Assembly (NCBI RefSeq): GCF_042427615.1
Contig: NZ_JBHMEZ010000031.1
Span: 1 to 64,000 of the forward strand
DNA: 64,000 nt
From: Formosa undariae
GTDB lineage: Bacteria; Bacteroidota; Bacteroidia; Flavobacteriales; Flavobacteriaceae
Direction of reading: 5' to 3'
A program made the translations under genes and the position numbers. The notes under the pieces were generated by a model. That model saw only the letters and a list, made by a program, of their open reading frames with translations, ran no database searches and had not been told where the DNA came from. How positions within the stretch are numbered: the first letter of the stretch is position 1; every line of letters starts with the position of its first letter. This document shows positions 1 through 8,430 of this stretch, piece after piece.

Positions 1-89
1 TTTTAATTTAAACTAAATCCGATAAATAAAACTCTGTTAATGAACGTTTTGCTTTACTAAACTACCGTAGTTGCGTCGCTAAGCGGGTG

Positions 90-118
90 CAAAGATACAC
101 CCTTTCTTTCTTATCAAA
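90..118 (-). promoter_or_regulatory. Bacteroidota-type promoter firing off the left edge
   Basis: On the minus strand TTTG (115-118) is followed after 17 nt by TATCTTTG (90-97). This fits the Bacteroidota vegetative consensus of a TTG-like -33 box and TAnnTTTG -7 box. Transcription would run leftwards out of the window, so the gene it serves is not visible. Confidence 0.55.
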
Positions 119-441
119 CTAATGTTTTATAACCTTTTTTTGAAATAAATTGTAAATTCATTGTTATTAGATAGTTAGACTTATGTTTATTTTTCACAAC
201 CCATGTATCAATCCACAACACCTTCTACTTCACACAAGACAAGCCCACTTACACTGTATTAAGTAATGGAAACAGACCTATAAATATCTGCCATTAACAA
301 TACAAACACTACCATACAACTATGAAGACTCCCAAAAAGAGAACCAACACATCCATACAGCATAGTAAAGCTCCTCAACCAACAAAGAACACTAAGCGCA
401 ATCTCTTCATTTGTCTTATTATATACTAGTATACACTTTAT

Positions 442-900
442 AATAACCAAACGACATTCACACCTATACAATATAAACAACCAACACCTATATAAACCAG
501 TAAACATCATCAACCTATATAAGGCTCTAATGTCAACTTCGTTAATCATAGTATTCACTGTAGAATAACCAAACAGCATTCACACCTATATAATAAAGAC
601 AGGCAATAGCAATCTTCAAAATTCAAACTAGCACAAAGCACTTAAAACTAAAACAACAGCAATTCCGTTTATCATAGTATTCACTGCAGAATAACCAAAT
701 AGCATTCACACCTATATAATAAAGACAAGCAATAGCAATCTTTAAGATTCTAGTTAGACAAAACACTTAGAACTAAAACTCAATCATAATTCCTACCTTT
801 ATCTCATCATAGATTAAGCTGTATTACTAAATTCCCCCAATAACACTCATACCTATACAATAAAGACAAGCAACAGCTAGCAGCAAACAATCCTTTAGAT
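442..900. repeat. degenerate direct-repeat array, about four copies
   Basis: A core reading roughly AATAACCAAA(C/T)...CATTCACACCTATA recurs. The CCTATA anchor lies at 463, 585, 711 and 852, so the periods are about 122, 126 and 141 nt. The two middle copies (from 541 and from 667) are the most alike, over about 75 nt that includes TCATAGTATTCACTG and AAGACAGGCAATAGC. The outer copies are more worn. The rest of 1-1053 is AT-rich and I see no gene in it. Confidence 0.7.
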
Positions 901-1053
901 TCAAAAACAACACATACGCATACCTTATACAGGTACCACAAAACAAATACAACTCGAAAAGACAGAACCTCCTATTATTATAATACAAATAACTCTCCTA
1001 TATATACCAACTAAACACCTATGATATTAATCTTGTTCGTCCCCCCTCTAATC

Positions 1054-1944
1054 TTAGAACAATGCGATATCTAACTGCAACACCGTTTTCTCTTCTTCTG
1101 GATTCCACATTGCCGTAACCGAAACAGGTACTTTATATTTCACAACATATAAATCCTTACTAAATGTAGCCCCCACATTAACTATATTCCCTGCTCCCTC
1201 TGTGTAAAATGTCTTATCCGTAAAGAAAGACCAAGCTCCTCCCACAAAAAGAGAAAAGTTAGAATTTTCATTTTGCCAAACCACACTACTGACTTCAAAG
1301 TACTGTGTCCAAGAATCCTTTAATACCCCATCCGCTTCAACTTCATAATCTCCAGATCCACCACCAACTATAGTTGCTAAATACAATAACGTGTTTGGCG
1401 TTACATTATAACCAAAACTAACATCGACAAAATTATAGCCTTGCGTCTTATCATAACTCCAATAATGCAAATCATCTCCCCTCTCCTCTACTCCTGTATA
1501 ATTATTATGTGAAACCGCTTCAACAAAAAATCTTTCAGAAAAACGATACTTAGTATATATAGAAAACTCCTTATAGTAAGCCGAAACGTTTTCTCCTGTA
1601 TTTTCGTTAAAGATATCCGTGCCAGAAAAACTAGCACCACCCCAAAATCCGAATGTGAATTTCTCGTTTCGCGAATTATACTCAAGATCTGTAGCCAACA
1701 CAGCACCTGGATGCACCACAAAACCATGCCATAAATGCATATTTTTTAAATGAGCACCCACACTGAACGGTTTATAATCATCTGTAGCAACATCTTCTTG
1801 TGCCGAAGCCATATTAAAACTTAACATTAATAATAAGATAAAAACTACATCTCTCTGTAACTTACTTCTAAAGGAGCCTATATATTTACTATAACATATT
1901 TTACAGACAGATTGATTTACTAAATGATTGCTTCTGGTTTTCAT
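1054..1944 (-). CDS. putative outer membrane beta-barrel protein
   Basis: The 296-residue protein has an unusually long N-terminal region (about 30 residues), then a hydrophobic stretch (VVFILLLMLSFNMASAQ) that looks like a signal peptide cut before QE. The mature part has alternating short hydrophobic/aromatic strands with turns (FTFGFWGGASF, FSIYTKYRF, FVDVSFGYNV, FSLFVGGAWSF) and ends LQLDIALF, a terminal aromatic typical of outer membrane barrels. I cannot name a family. The upstream flavobacterial leader TTTAAACCAAAACC supports the start at 1944, although the Met just before the hydrophobic core could also serve. It lies alone, behind a perfect inverted repeat. Porin or adhesin roles are possible but unproven. 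Confidence 0.7.
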   Translation of the reverse strand: MKTRSNHLVNQSVCKICYSKYIGSFRSKLQRDVVFILLLMLSFNMASAQEDVATDDYKPFSVGAHLKNMHLWHGFVVHPGAVLATDLEYNSRNEKFTFGFWGGASFSGTDIFNENTGENVSAYYKEFSIYTKYRFSERFFVEAVSHNNYTGVEERGDDLHYWSYDKTQGYNFVDVSFGYNVTPNTLLYLATIVGGGSGDYEVEADGVLKDSWTQYFEVSSVVWQNENSNFSLFVGGAWSFFTDKTFYTEGAGNIVNVGATFSKDLYVVKYKVPVSVTAMWNPEEEKTVLQLDIALF

Positions 1945-1972
1945 GGTTTTGGTTTAAATTAATTTGCTTGTT

Positions 1973-1999
1973 TTATAAACGTATTAATAACGTTTATAA
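1973..1999. promoter_or_regulatory. perfect inverted repeat upstream of the barrel protein
   Basis: TTATAAACGT and ACGTTTATAA form 10-bp perfect arms around a 7-nt centre, ending 29 bp upstream of the ATG of the outer membrane protein. The symmetry and position suggest an operator for a dimeric regulator. A further half-like site ACGTTTAT occurs near 2128. Confidence 0.45.
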
Positions 2000-2541
2000 T
2001 TTCAAATATATATAAAATACCGCATTGAATTCTAAAAAACCAAATATTAACACAATATAACTTTCTAAATCAGAACACTAACTTAAACATTACTCGACTA
2101 AAAACATTATATAAATAATGTAATATATACGTTTATGTGCGGTTTTATTTACGATACTAATTTTAAATAATCCAAATAATAAATAAAATTAGAGCCTAAA
2201 ATCAGGCTGCATATACCAGAATACGGACAATGGTCTTTATTCAGAAATCGAAACCCATTTTTAATTATTAAAAAATATTTTCATAGAATCCACCAAGAAT
2301 CAAATTCAACAACAATAAAGCATCGAAAGCCACTTGAGACACACTTCCTATCATTCATCTTTAAAAATCATTAACAGATACACCTGAAGATGTAGTCATT
2401 AACAGCTCAATCAACCCCAATAACATAAAATGTGCTAGAATACATTCAGCCTTAAACACAGATTCATCTACATTAAAATAGCCCCTTAAATTAGTAACAA
2501 ACATTTAAATAAACCTTAATCTCTAATTTTCTACATATATA
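2000..2541. other. AT-rich intergenic region with no recognised gene
   Basis: This stretch between the outer membrane protein and thrS has stops in all frames and no RNA gene that I recognise. TCATTAACAG occurs twice (2368-2377 and 2396-2405). No other structure stands out. Confidence 0.6.
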
Positions 2542-2572
2542 TTGCGTCTCTATTTATATACTCTTATCTTTG
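2542..2572 (+). promoter_or_regulatory. promoter of the thrS-infC-rpmI-rplT operon
   Basis: TTG (2542-2544), 20 nt, then TATCTTTG (2565-2572) matches the Bacteroidota TTG / TAnnTTTG promoter. It lies 24 bp upstream of the thrS ATG at 2596, so a start at the TTG at 2542 is ruled out. Confidence 0.75.
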
Positions 2573-2595
2573 TGGATTCAATTTCAATTTACAAT

Positions 2596-4530
2596 ATGAT
2601 ACAGATTACATTACCTGATGGTAGTATTAAAGCGTTTGAAGAAAACGTAACTCCAATGGATGTCGCTAAAAGCATTAGCGAAGGGTTAGCAAGAAATGTT
2701 ATTTCGGCAAGTTATAATGGTACAACCGTAGAAACTGTCACGCCTTTAACCACCGATGGATCTTTAGTATTATATACATGGAATAATGACGAAGGTAAAA
2801 AAGCATTTTGGCATTCTTCTGCTCACGTATTAGCACAAGCTATAGAAGAATTATATCCAGGTGCTAAACTTACGATTGGACCAGCTATTGAAAACGGATA
2901 TTACTACGACGTAGATTTTGGAGATCAAATAGTTTCTGATAAAGATTTCAAAACGATTGAAAACAAAATGTTAGAAATCGCTCGTGGTAAACACGCCTTT
3001 AACTTAAGACCTATTTCTAAGGCTGAAGCTTTAGAAACGTATAAAAACAATCCGTACAAAACTGAGTTAATAGAAAACTTAGAAGATGGTACCATTACGT
3101 TTTGCGACCACTCGACATTCACAGATTTATGTCGTGGAGGCCATATTCCTAATACAGGAATAATTAAGGCTGTAAAAGTGTTATCTGTTGCTGGTGCGTA
3201 TTGGAGAGGAGACGAAAAGAACAAACAATTAACTCGTGTTTACGGAATTTCATTTCCTAAACAAAAAGAGTTGACAGAATATCTTCATTTATTAGAAGAA
3301 GCAAAAAAACGTGACCATAGAAAACTAGGGAAAGAATTAGAATTATTCACATTCTCTTCTAAAGTTGGACAAGGTTTACCTTTATGGTTGCCAAAAGGAG
3401 CTGAATTAAGAGAGCGTCTTGAGAACTTTTTAAAGAAGGCTCAAAAGAAGCAAGGTTACGAAATGGTCGTTACGCCACATATCGGACAAAAGGAACTTTA
3501 TGTAACTTCTGGACATTATGCTAAATATGGAGAAGATAGTTTTCAGCCAATTAAAACACCTAAAGACGGTGAAGAGTTTTTATTAAAACCTATGAACTGT
3601 CCGCATCACTGCGAGATTTATAATAGTTCACAATGGTCTTATAAAGATTTACCTAAACGTTTTGCAGAATTTGGAACGGTATACCGTTACGAACAAAGTG
3701 GAGAGCTTCATGGATTAACTCGTGTAAGAGGATTTACTCAAGATGATGCCCATATTTTCTGTACTCCAGATCAATTAGATGAAGAGTTTAAAAAAGTAAT
3801 TGATTTAGTTCTTTATGTATTTGGTTCTTTAGGTTTCGAAAACTTTACAGCACAGGTTTCCTTAAGAGACCCTAATAATCCAGAAAAATATATTGGTAGT
3901 GACGAAAATTGGGAAAAAGCTGAGAAAGCGATTCTAAACGCCACTATTGAGAAAGGGTTAGATTATGTTGTTGAAACTGGCGAAGCAGCCTTCTATGGTC
4001 CTAAATTGGACTTCATGGTGAAGGATGCCCTAGGTAGACAATGGCAACTAGGAACGATTCAAGTTGATTACAATTTACCAGAGCGTTTTGAATTAACGTA
4101 TAAAGGAAGTGATAATGAAATGCATCGTCCTGTGATGATACACCGCGCTCCCTTTGGAAGTATGGAACGTTTTATCGCCATATTACTAGAGCATACGGGA
4201 GGAAACTTCCCACTTTGGTTGATGCCAGATCAAGCCATAATATTATCTATTAGCGAGAAATATGAAAAATACGCTGAAAAAGTTTTAAATGTGCTAGAAA
4301 ATCACGAAATTCGCGCCCTTGTAGATAATAGAAATGAGACAATTGGGAAAAAGATCCGTGAAGCGGAGATGAAAAAGATTCCATATATGATCATTATAGG
4401 CGAGAGTGAAGAGCAAGAAAACAAAATATCTGTACGTCAGCACGGAGGAGAAGACTTAGGTAGTTTATCTATTGAAGAATTCGCTAAAATCGTTGAGACA
4501 GAAACTAATAAGACATTAAAACAATTTTAA
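2596..4530 (+). CDS. thrS: threonine--tRNA ligase
   Basis: This cytoplasmic class II synthetase charges tRNA-Thr. The 644 residues match the usual length (about 640). The order is an N-terminal TGS domain (MIQITLPDGSIKAF), an editing domain with HSSAHV and CRGGHIP, a catalytic core with motif 2 (TRVRGFTQDDAHIF), the zinc-binding MNCPHHC and motif 3 (HRAPFGSMERF), and an anticodon-binding domain. An in-frame start 54 nt upstream overlaps the promoter, so the ATG at 2596 was chosen. It heads a four-gene translation operon. I see no T-box or obvious leader attenuator in the short 5' leader. Confidence 0.97.
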   Translation: MIQITLPDGSIKAFEENVTPMDVAKSISEGLARNVISASYNGTTVETVTPLTTDGSLVLYTWNNDEGKKAFWHSSAHVLAQAIEELYPGAKLTIGPAIENGYYYDVDFGDQIVSDKDFKTIENKMLEIARGKHAFNLRPISKAEALETYKNNPYKTELIENLEDGTITFCDHSTFTDLCRGGHIPNTGIIKAVKVLSVAGAYWRGDEKNKQLTRVYGISFPKQKELTEYLHLLEEAKKRDHRKLGKELELFTFSSKVGQGLPLWLPKGAELRERLENFLKKAQKKQGYEMVVTPHIGQKELYVTSGHYAKYGEDSFQPIKTPKDGEEFLLKPMNCPHHCEIYNSSQWSYKDLPKRFAEFGTVYRYEQSGELHGLTRVRGFTQDDAHIFCTPDQLDEEFKKVIDLVLYVFGSLGFENFTAQVSLRDPNNPEKYIGSDENWEKAEKAILNATIEKGLDYVVETGEAAFYGPKLDFMVKDALGRQWQLGTIQVDYNLPERFELTYKGSDNEMHRPVMIHRAPFGSMERFIAILLEHTGGNFPLWLMPDQAIILSISEKYEKYAEKVLNVLENHEIRALVDNRNETIGKKIREAEMKKIPYMIIIGESEEQENKISVRQHGGEDLGSLSIEEFAKIVETETNKTLKQF

Positions 4531-4558
4531 ATAAGAGTTTAACTAAAATTTTATAGCC

Positions 4559-5113
4559 ATAGCAATACGTAGAAAAAAACAAGCCCCGAGAAGGGTTGAA
4601 AAAGAAGATCAGCACAGAATCAATTCTAAGATTAGAGTTGAAGAAGTTAGATTAGTAGGTGACAATGTAGAAGTTGGAGTATATCCAACAAGAAAAGCTT
4701 TAGCCCTTGCAGAGGAGCAAGAGTTAGATCTTGTTGAGATTTCACCTAAAGCGGTGCCCCCTGTATGTAAGATAATGGATTATAAGAAGTTTCTTTACGA
4801 ACAAAAGAAACGTGATAAAGCTCTAAAATCTAAGGCTACTAAAGTTATAGTTAAAGAAATTCGTTTTGGTCCTCAAACCGATGATCATGATTATGAATTT
4901 AAAAAGAAGCATGCAGAAAAATTCTTAAAAGAAGGAGCTAAATTAAAAGCTTTCGTATTCTTTAAAGGACGTTCTATTGTATTTAAAGAACAAGGTCAGA
5001 TTTTATTATTGCGTTTAGCGCAAGATCTTGAAGAATACGGTAAGGTAGAGCAAATGCCAAGATTGGAAGGTAAACGTATGACTATGTTTATTGCTCCAAA
5101 GAAATCAAAGTAA
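4559..5113 (+). CDS. infC: translation initiation factor IF-3 with ATA start
   Basis: IF-3 binds the 30S subunit and proofreads start-codon selection. The frame open from the TAA at 4544 gives the family N-terminus AIRRKKQAPRRVEKEDQHRIN. It continues through VCKIMDYKKF and VKEIRFGPQTDDHDY to the RNA-binding C-terminal domain, 184 residues in all. No ATG, GTG or TTG lies in frame before GTG 4754, which would remove the whole N-terminal domain. The likely start is ATA at 4559; ATA at 4553 or 4565 are alternatives. Rare starts in infC are known elsewhere (AUU in E. coli), where IF-3 represses its own initiation; the same loop is inferred here. It begins 28 nt after thrS. Confidence 0.9.
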   Translation: MAIRRKKQAPRRVEKEDQHRINSKIRVEEVRLVGDNVEVGVYPTRKALALAEEQELDLVEISPKAVPPVCKIMDYKKFLYEQKKRDKALKSKATKVIVKEIRFGPQTDDHDYEFKKKHAEKFLKEGAKLKAFVFFKGRSIVFKEQGQILLLRLAQDLEEYGKVEQMPRLEGKRMTMFIAPKKSK

Positions 5114-5171
5114 ATCCTGTAAATCAGGTTTAAAAATAATAAGCGAAATAATTTAAAACTAGGAGAACAAG

Positions 5172-5369
5172 ATGCCTAAAATGAAAACAAAATCTAGTGC
5201 CAAAAAACGTTTCAAGTTAACAGGTACTGGTAAGATTAAAAGAAAGCACGCTTTTAAGAGTCACATATTGACAAAGAAATCTAAAAAACGTAAGCTTAAG
5301 CTAACTCATGATGGTTTGGTACACAAAGCAGATGAGAGCAGTATTAAAACAATGTTACGTTTAAAGTAA
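5172..5369 (+). CDS. rpmI: 50S ribosomal protein L35
   Basis: The 65-residue, very basic protein starts MPKMKTKSSAKKRFKLTG and ends MLRLK, the normal size and signature of L35, a late-assembly large-subunit protein. Unusually for this window, AGGAGA precedes the ATG at a good distance (5161-5166), resembling a Shine-Dalgarno site. It is the third gene of the thrS-infC-rpmI-rplT operon. Confidence 0.97.
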   Translation: MPKMKTKSSAKKRFKLTGTGKIKRKHAFKSHILTKKSKKRKLKLTHDGLVHKADESSIKTMLRLK

Positions 5370-5373
5370 TATC

Positions 5374-5391
5374 GTTTTAATCGGTTAAAAC
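5374..5391 (+). other. small hairpin in the rpmI-rplT gap
   Basis: GTTTTAA, loop TCGG, TTAAAAC form a 7-bp perfect stem just after rpmI with no T-run behind it. It is not a convincing terminator. It could be an RNA structure for L20 autoregulation or for mRNA stability, which is inferred from position only. Confidence 0.3.
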
Positions 5392-5472
5392 AATTTAATA
5401 ACCCTGGAGTTAGGCCTAAATATAAAAGTGTCAATTTAATATGACCGCCTACTACAAAACACATTTAAAAGA

Positions 5473-5817
5473 ATGCCAAGATCAGTAAACTCAGTAGCAA
5501 AAAGAGCCAGAAGAAAAAAGGTTCTTAAGCAAGCAAAAGGTTACTTCGGACGTCGTAAAAACGTTTGGACAGTAGCAAAAAACGCGGTTGATAAAGCAAT
5601 GCTTTATTCATACAGAGACCGTAGAAATAAAAAGAGAACATTCCGTGCACTATGGATCACGCGTATTAACGCAGGAGCTAGACAATACGGATTATCTTAT
5701 TCTCAATTCATGGGTAAAGTAAAAGCTAACCAAATCGAATTAAACCGTAAGGTTTTAGCTGATTTAGCGATGAACAATCCTGAAGCTTTCAAAGCAATAG
5801 TAGATAAAGTAAAATAA
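5473..5817 (+). CDS. rplT: 50S ribosomal protein L20
   Basis: The 114-residue basic protein starts MPRSVNSVAKRARRKKVLK and contains AKGYFGRRKN and the RDRRNKKRTFRALWITRINA block of L20. L20 binds 23S rRNA early in 50S assembly and in several bacteria also represses its own operon. It is the last gene of the operon and is followed by a strong terminator at 5859-5886. Confidence 0.98.
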   Translation: MPRSVNSVAKRARRKKVLKQAKGYFGRRKNVWTVAKNAVDKAMLYSYRDRRNKKRTFRALWITRINAGARQYGLSYSQFMGKVKANQIELNRKVLADLAMNNPEAFKAIVDKVK

Positions 5818-5858
5818 GGCGTTAGCCTAATTGTATAACATTTCGCTTATAAAATTAA

Positions 5859-5886
5859 ACCGATTCTGAAAAGAGTCGGTTTTTTT
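5859..5886 (+). terminator. intrinsic terminator of the thrS-rplT operon
   Basis: ACCGATTCT, a GAAA tetraloop and AGAGTCGGT form a 9-bp stem (one G-T pair) followed by six T residues. Confidence 0.9.
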
Positions 5887-6044
5887 ATGTCTTTATTTAA
5901 ACCATCTTCATTCTTATACAAATACGTAGGCCTATACTAATAGAACCGCTCACTTGCGCGCTCTAGCTTCGTATTACCCCTAACCGATGTACTTTTACAC
6001 TTATATGGTTAATTGATTACGACAGAATTCTACTTTGTTTTTAT

Positions 6045-6064
6045 GTTCTCGACTCCGCTCGAAC
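6045..6064 (+). repeat. dispersed palindromic intergenic repeat, copy 1
   Basis: GTTCTCGACTCCGCTCGAAC is an imperfect palindrome found again, in the opposite orientation, at 6161-6178 and 47320-47339. It is GC-rich against an AT-rich background and always intergenic here. Confidence 0.65.
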
Positions 6065-6160
6065 ACCCTACAATAACATGGGGTTTCACGATTTCACATT
6101 TAATATAAAAGAGAAGTTAAAAGTTTAAAATTCTAGAACTTAAACAGCATTCAAATGCTA

Positions 6161-6178
6161 TTCGAGCGGAGTCAAGAA
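6161..6178 (-). repeat. dispersed palindromic intergenic repeat, copy 2
   Basis: TTCGAGCGGAGTCAAGAA is the reverse complement of the copy at 6045-6064, with one substitution and frayed ends. The two copies face each other about 100 bp apart. Confidence 0.6.
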
Positions 6179-6244
6179 TCAACCATGATAATCTAAAAAT
6201 CAATAAACAATTAAGTTTTTCATTCTAAAATTTCCGGAAACAAA

Positions 6245-6271
6245 AAAAGCAACCCAAATTGGGTTGCTTTT
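6245..6271 (-). terminator. dnaK terminator
   Basis: On the minus strand an 11-bp perfect stem (AAAAGCAACCC at 6245-6255 and its complement at 6261-6271) with a 5-nt loop is followed by a T-run (plus-strand A residues from 6242), just downstream of dnaK. Confidence 0.88.
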
Positions 6272-6295
6272 AAATACTATATAAAGTGTTTTAGA

Positions 6296-8197
6296 TTACT
6301 TAACTTCTTCGAAGTCTACATCTTCAACATCGCTACCTTCGTTAGCTTGTCCTTCGCTACCTGCATCTGGTCCTGGTTGTCCACCTTGTCCATCTGCTTG
6401 TGCTTTGTACATTTCTTCGCTAGCTACTTTCCAAGCTTCATTAATTTTCTCTAAAGCTGGATCGATTACTGCGATATCTTTAGATTCAAAAGCTGTTTTT
6501 AATTCAGCTAAAGCGTCTTCGATAGGTTGTTTTTTATCCGCTGATAATTTATCTCCAAATTCAGAAAGTTGAGTTTCAGTTTGGAAAATCATTGCATCAG
6601 CAGCATTTAATTTATCAGCTTTTTCTTTAGCTAATTTATCAGATTCAGCGTTAGCTTCAGCATCAGCTTTCATCTTTTTGATTTCTTCTTCTGTTAATCC
6701 TGAAGATGCTTCAATACGAATATCTTGAGTTTTACCAGTCGCTTTATCACCTGCAGTTACATGGATAATACCATTTGCATCAATATCAAAAGTTACTTCA
6801 ATTTGTGGAGTACCTCTTCTTGCTGGTGGAATATCACTTAAGTGAAAACGTCCAATTGTATTGTTATCTGCAGCCATTGCACGCTCACCTTGTAATACGT
6901 GAATTTCTACTGATGGCTGATTATCTGCTGCTGTAGAGAATACTTGAGATTTCTTAGTTGGAATCGTTGTATTCGCTTCAATAAGCTTAGTCATTACGTT
7001 ACCCATAGTTTCGATACCTAAAGATAAAGGCGTAACATCTAATAATAATACGTCTTTTACATCTCCAGTTAATACACCACCTTGGATACCTGCTCCTAAA
7101 GATACAACCTCATCTGGGTTAACACCTTTACTTGGAGATTTTCCGAAGAATTTCTCTACTGCAGATTGTACAGCTGGAATACGAGTAGAACCACCTACTA
7201 AAATTACCTCATCGATATCTGAAATAGATAATCCTGCTGCTTTTAAAGCAGTTCTACAAGGCTCGATAGTACGTTTTACTAAATCGTCGATTAATTGTTC
7301 GAATTTAGCTTTAGATAAAGTACGAACTAAATGCTTAGGTCCGCTAGCTGTAGCTGTAACGTATGGTAAATTGATTTCTGTTGAAGCTGAAGATGATAAT
7401 TCAATCTTCGCTTTTTCAGCAGCTTCTTTTAAACGTTGTAAAGCCATTGGGTCTTTACGTAAGTCAATTTCTTCTTCAGATTTAAATTCGTCTGCTAACC
7501 AGTTAATGATTTTTTCATCGACATCATCTCCTCCTAAGTGCGTATCTCCATCTGTAGATAACACTTCGAATACACCATCTCCTAATTCAAGGATAGAAAC
7601 ATCATGTGTTCCTCCACCAAAATCAAAAACAACTATTTTTTGGTCTGTACCTTTTTTGTCCATACCGTAAGCTAAAGCTGCTGCAGTTGGTTCGTTGATA
7701 ATTCTACGAACTTTTAAACCTGCAATTTCTCCTGCTTCTTTTGTTGCTTGACGCTGACTATCGTTAAAGTAAGCTGGTACTGTAATAACTGCTTCTGTAA
7801 CTGTAGTTCCTAAATAATCTTCAGCAGTTTTCTTCATTTTTTGAAGAATCATAGCTGATAATTCTTGAGGCGTATATAAACGTCCATCAATATCTACTCT
7901 TGGAGTATCATTTTCTCCTTTTACTACTTTGTAAGGTACACGTCCTGCTTCTTTAGAAGAATCAGAAAATTTATTACCCATAAAACGTTTAATAGAATAA
8001 ACTGTTTTTGTCGGGTTAGTTACTGCTTGTCTTTTTGCTGGGTCACCAACTTTAATCTCACCGCCTTCTACAAAAGCAATTACAGATGGAGTTGTACGTT
8101 TACCTTCTGCGTTAGGAATTACTACAGGCTCGTTACCTTCCATTACAGACACACAAGAGTTTGTAGTTCCTAAATCGATTCCAATAATTTTACTCAT
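6296..8197 (-). CDS. dnaK: molecular chaperone DnaK (Hsp70)
   Basis: DnaK is the ATP-dependent cytoplasmic chaperone of protein folding and the heat-shock response. The 633 residues begin MSKIIGIDLGTTNSCVSVMEG, the phosphate-binding loop of Hsp70. They continue with FDFGGGTHDVSILELGDGVFEV, the LVGGSTRIPAV adenosine motif, the linker DVLLLDVTPLSLG, a substrate-binding domain and a lid ending DVEDVDFEEVK. An in-frame upstream Met at 8275 would add 26 residues encoded by promoter DNA, so the start at 8197 was chosen. The gene stands alone: no grpE or dnaJ is nearby. A sigma-54-like promoter and an inverted repeat lie upstream. Confidence 0.97.
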   Translation of the reverse strand: MSKIIGIDLGTTNSCVSVMEGNEPVVIPNAEGKRTTPSVIAFVEGGEIKVGDPAKRQAVTNPTKTVYSIKRFMGNKFSDSSKEAGRVPYKVVKGENDTPRVDIDGRLYTPQELSAMILQKMKKTAEDYLGTTVTEAVITVPAYFNDSQRQATKEAGEIAGLKVRRIINEPTAAALAYGMDKKGTDQKIVVFDFGGGTHDVSILELGDGVFEVLSTDGDTHLGGDDVDEKIINWLADEFKSEEEIDLRKDPMALQRLKEAAEKAKIELSSSASTEINLPYVTATASGPKHLVRTLSKAKFEQLIDDLVKRTIEPCRTALKAAGLSISDIDEVILVGGSTRIPAVQSAVEKFFGKSPSKGVNPDEVVSLGAGIQGGVLTGDVKDVLLLDVTPLSLGIETMGNVMTKLIEANTTIPTKKSQVFSTAADNQPSVEIHVLQGERAMAADNNTIGRFHLSDIPPARRGTPQIEVTFDIDANGIIHVTAGDKATGKTQDIRIEASSGLTEEEIKKMKADAEANAESDKLAKEKADKLNAADAMIFQTETQLSEFGDKLSADKKQPIEDALAELKTAFESKDIAVIDPALEKINEAWKVASEEMYKAQADGQGGQPGPDAGSEGQANEGSDVEDVDFEEVK

Positions 8198-8250
8198 AAT
8201 TACTATATATTTTAATGTTGTTGAATTTATATATTTCCCTTTGCTTATTT

Positions 8251-8290
8251 CAATCATTGTGCCAACTCTTTTCATACTGACAAGGTGTCA
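8251..8290 (-). promoter_or_regulatory. dnaK promoter: sigma-54-like boxes plus inverted repeat
   Basis: Read on the minus strand, TTGGCACAATGATTG (8251-8265) resembles the sigma-54 -24/-12 consensus TGGCAC-N5-TTGC, with the final C replaced by A. Just upstream, TGACA-3 nt-TGTCA (8278-8290) is a short inverted repeat that could bind a heat-shock or activator protein. No CIRCE element (TTAGCACTC inverted repeat) is present. The assignment to sigma-54 is inferred. Confidence 0.5.
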
Positions 8291-8399
8291 CAACTACATT
8301 TTGTCGTGTCTATATTGACGGAAACAATTATTTAATATGCCTAACCTTAGCTTTAAGGTTTCGTAATGTTTAAGTCACTCTTTCGGTACATACCCCCTT

Positions 8400-8407
8400 T
8401 ACATTTG
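8400..8407 (+). promoter_or_regulatory. -7 box of the T9SS multidomain gene
   Basis: TACATTTG matches TAnnTTTG, 23 bp upstream of the ATG at 8431. A longer reading frame from 8407 would begin inside this box, so it fixes the start. Confidence 0.65.
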
Positions 8408-8430
8408 TGCAACTAAAAAATATAATAGAA

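Larger units (their letters stand above)
5888..6240. other. intergenic region with dispersed palindromic repeats
   Basis: No gene is visible between the rplT terminator and the dnaK terminator. The only structure I see is the pair of inverted-orientation repeat copies at 6045-6064 and 6161-6178, plus a small AGCATT/AATGCT inverted repeat next to the second copy. Confidence 0.6.

Noticed and set aside
259..579. 106-codon minus-strand frame
   Set aside because: It lies within the degenerate repeat array, its residues reflect repeat DNA, and no promoter or start context supports it.
2542..2595. upstream extension of thrS
   Set aside because: It overlaps a full TTG/TATCTTTG promoter; the TGS domain starts at the ATG at 2596.
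4754..4756. GTG 4754 as the infC start
   Set aside because: It would delete the conserved IF-3 N-terminal domain, which is clearly encoded upstream in frame.
5392..5472. possible L20-binding pseudoknot before rplT
   Set aside because: Only a 7-bp hairpin is clear; I could not see the conserved features needed to call a ribosomal leader.
7371..7670. 99-codon plus-strand frame inside dnaK
   Set aside because: Shadow frame opposite a certain gene, with low-complexity Ser-rich content.
8198..8275. 26-residue N-terminal extension of dnaK
   Set aside because: The DNA holds a promoter-like element and the Hsp70 family starts at MSKIIGIDLGTTNS.
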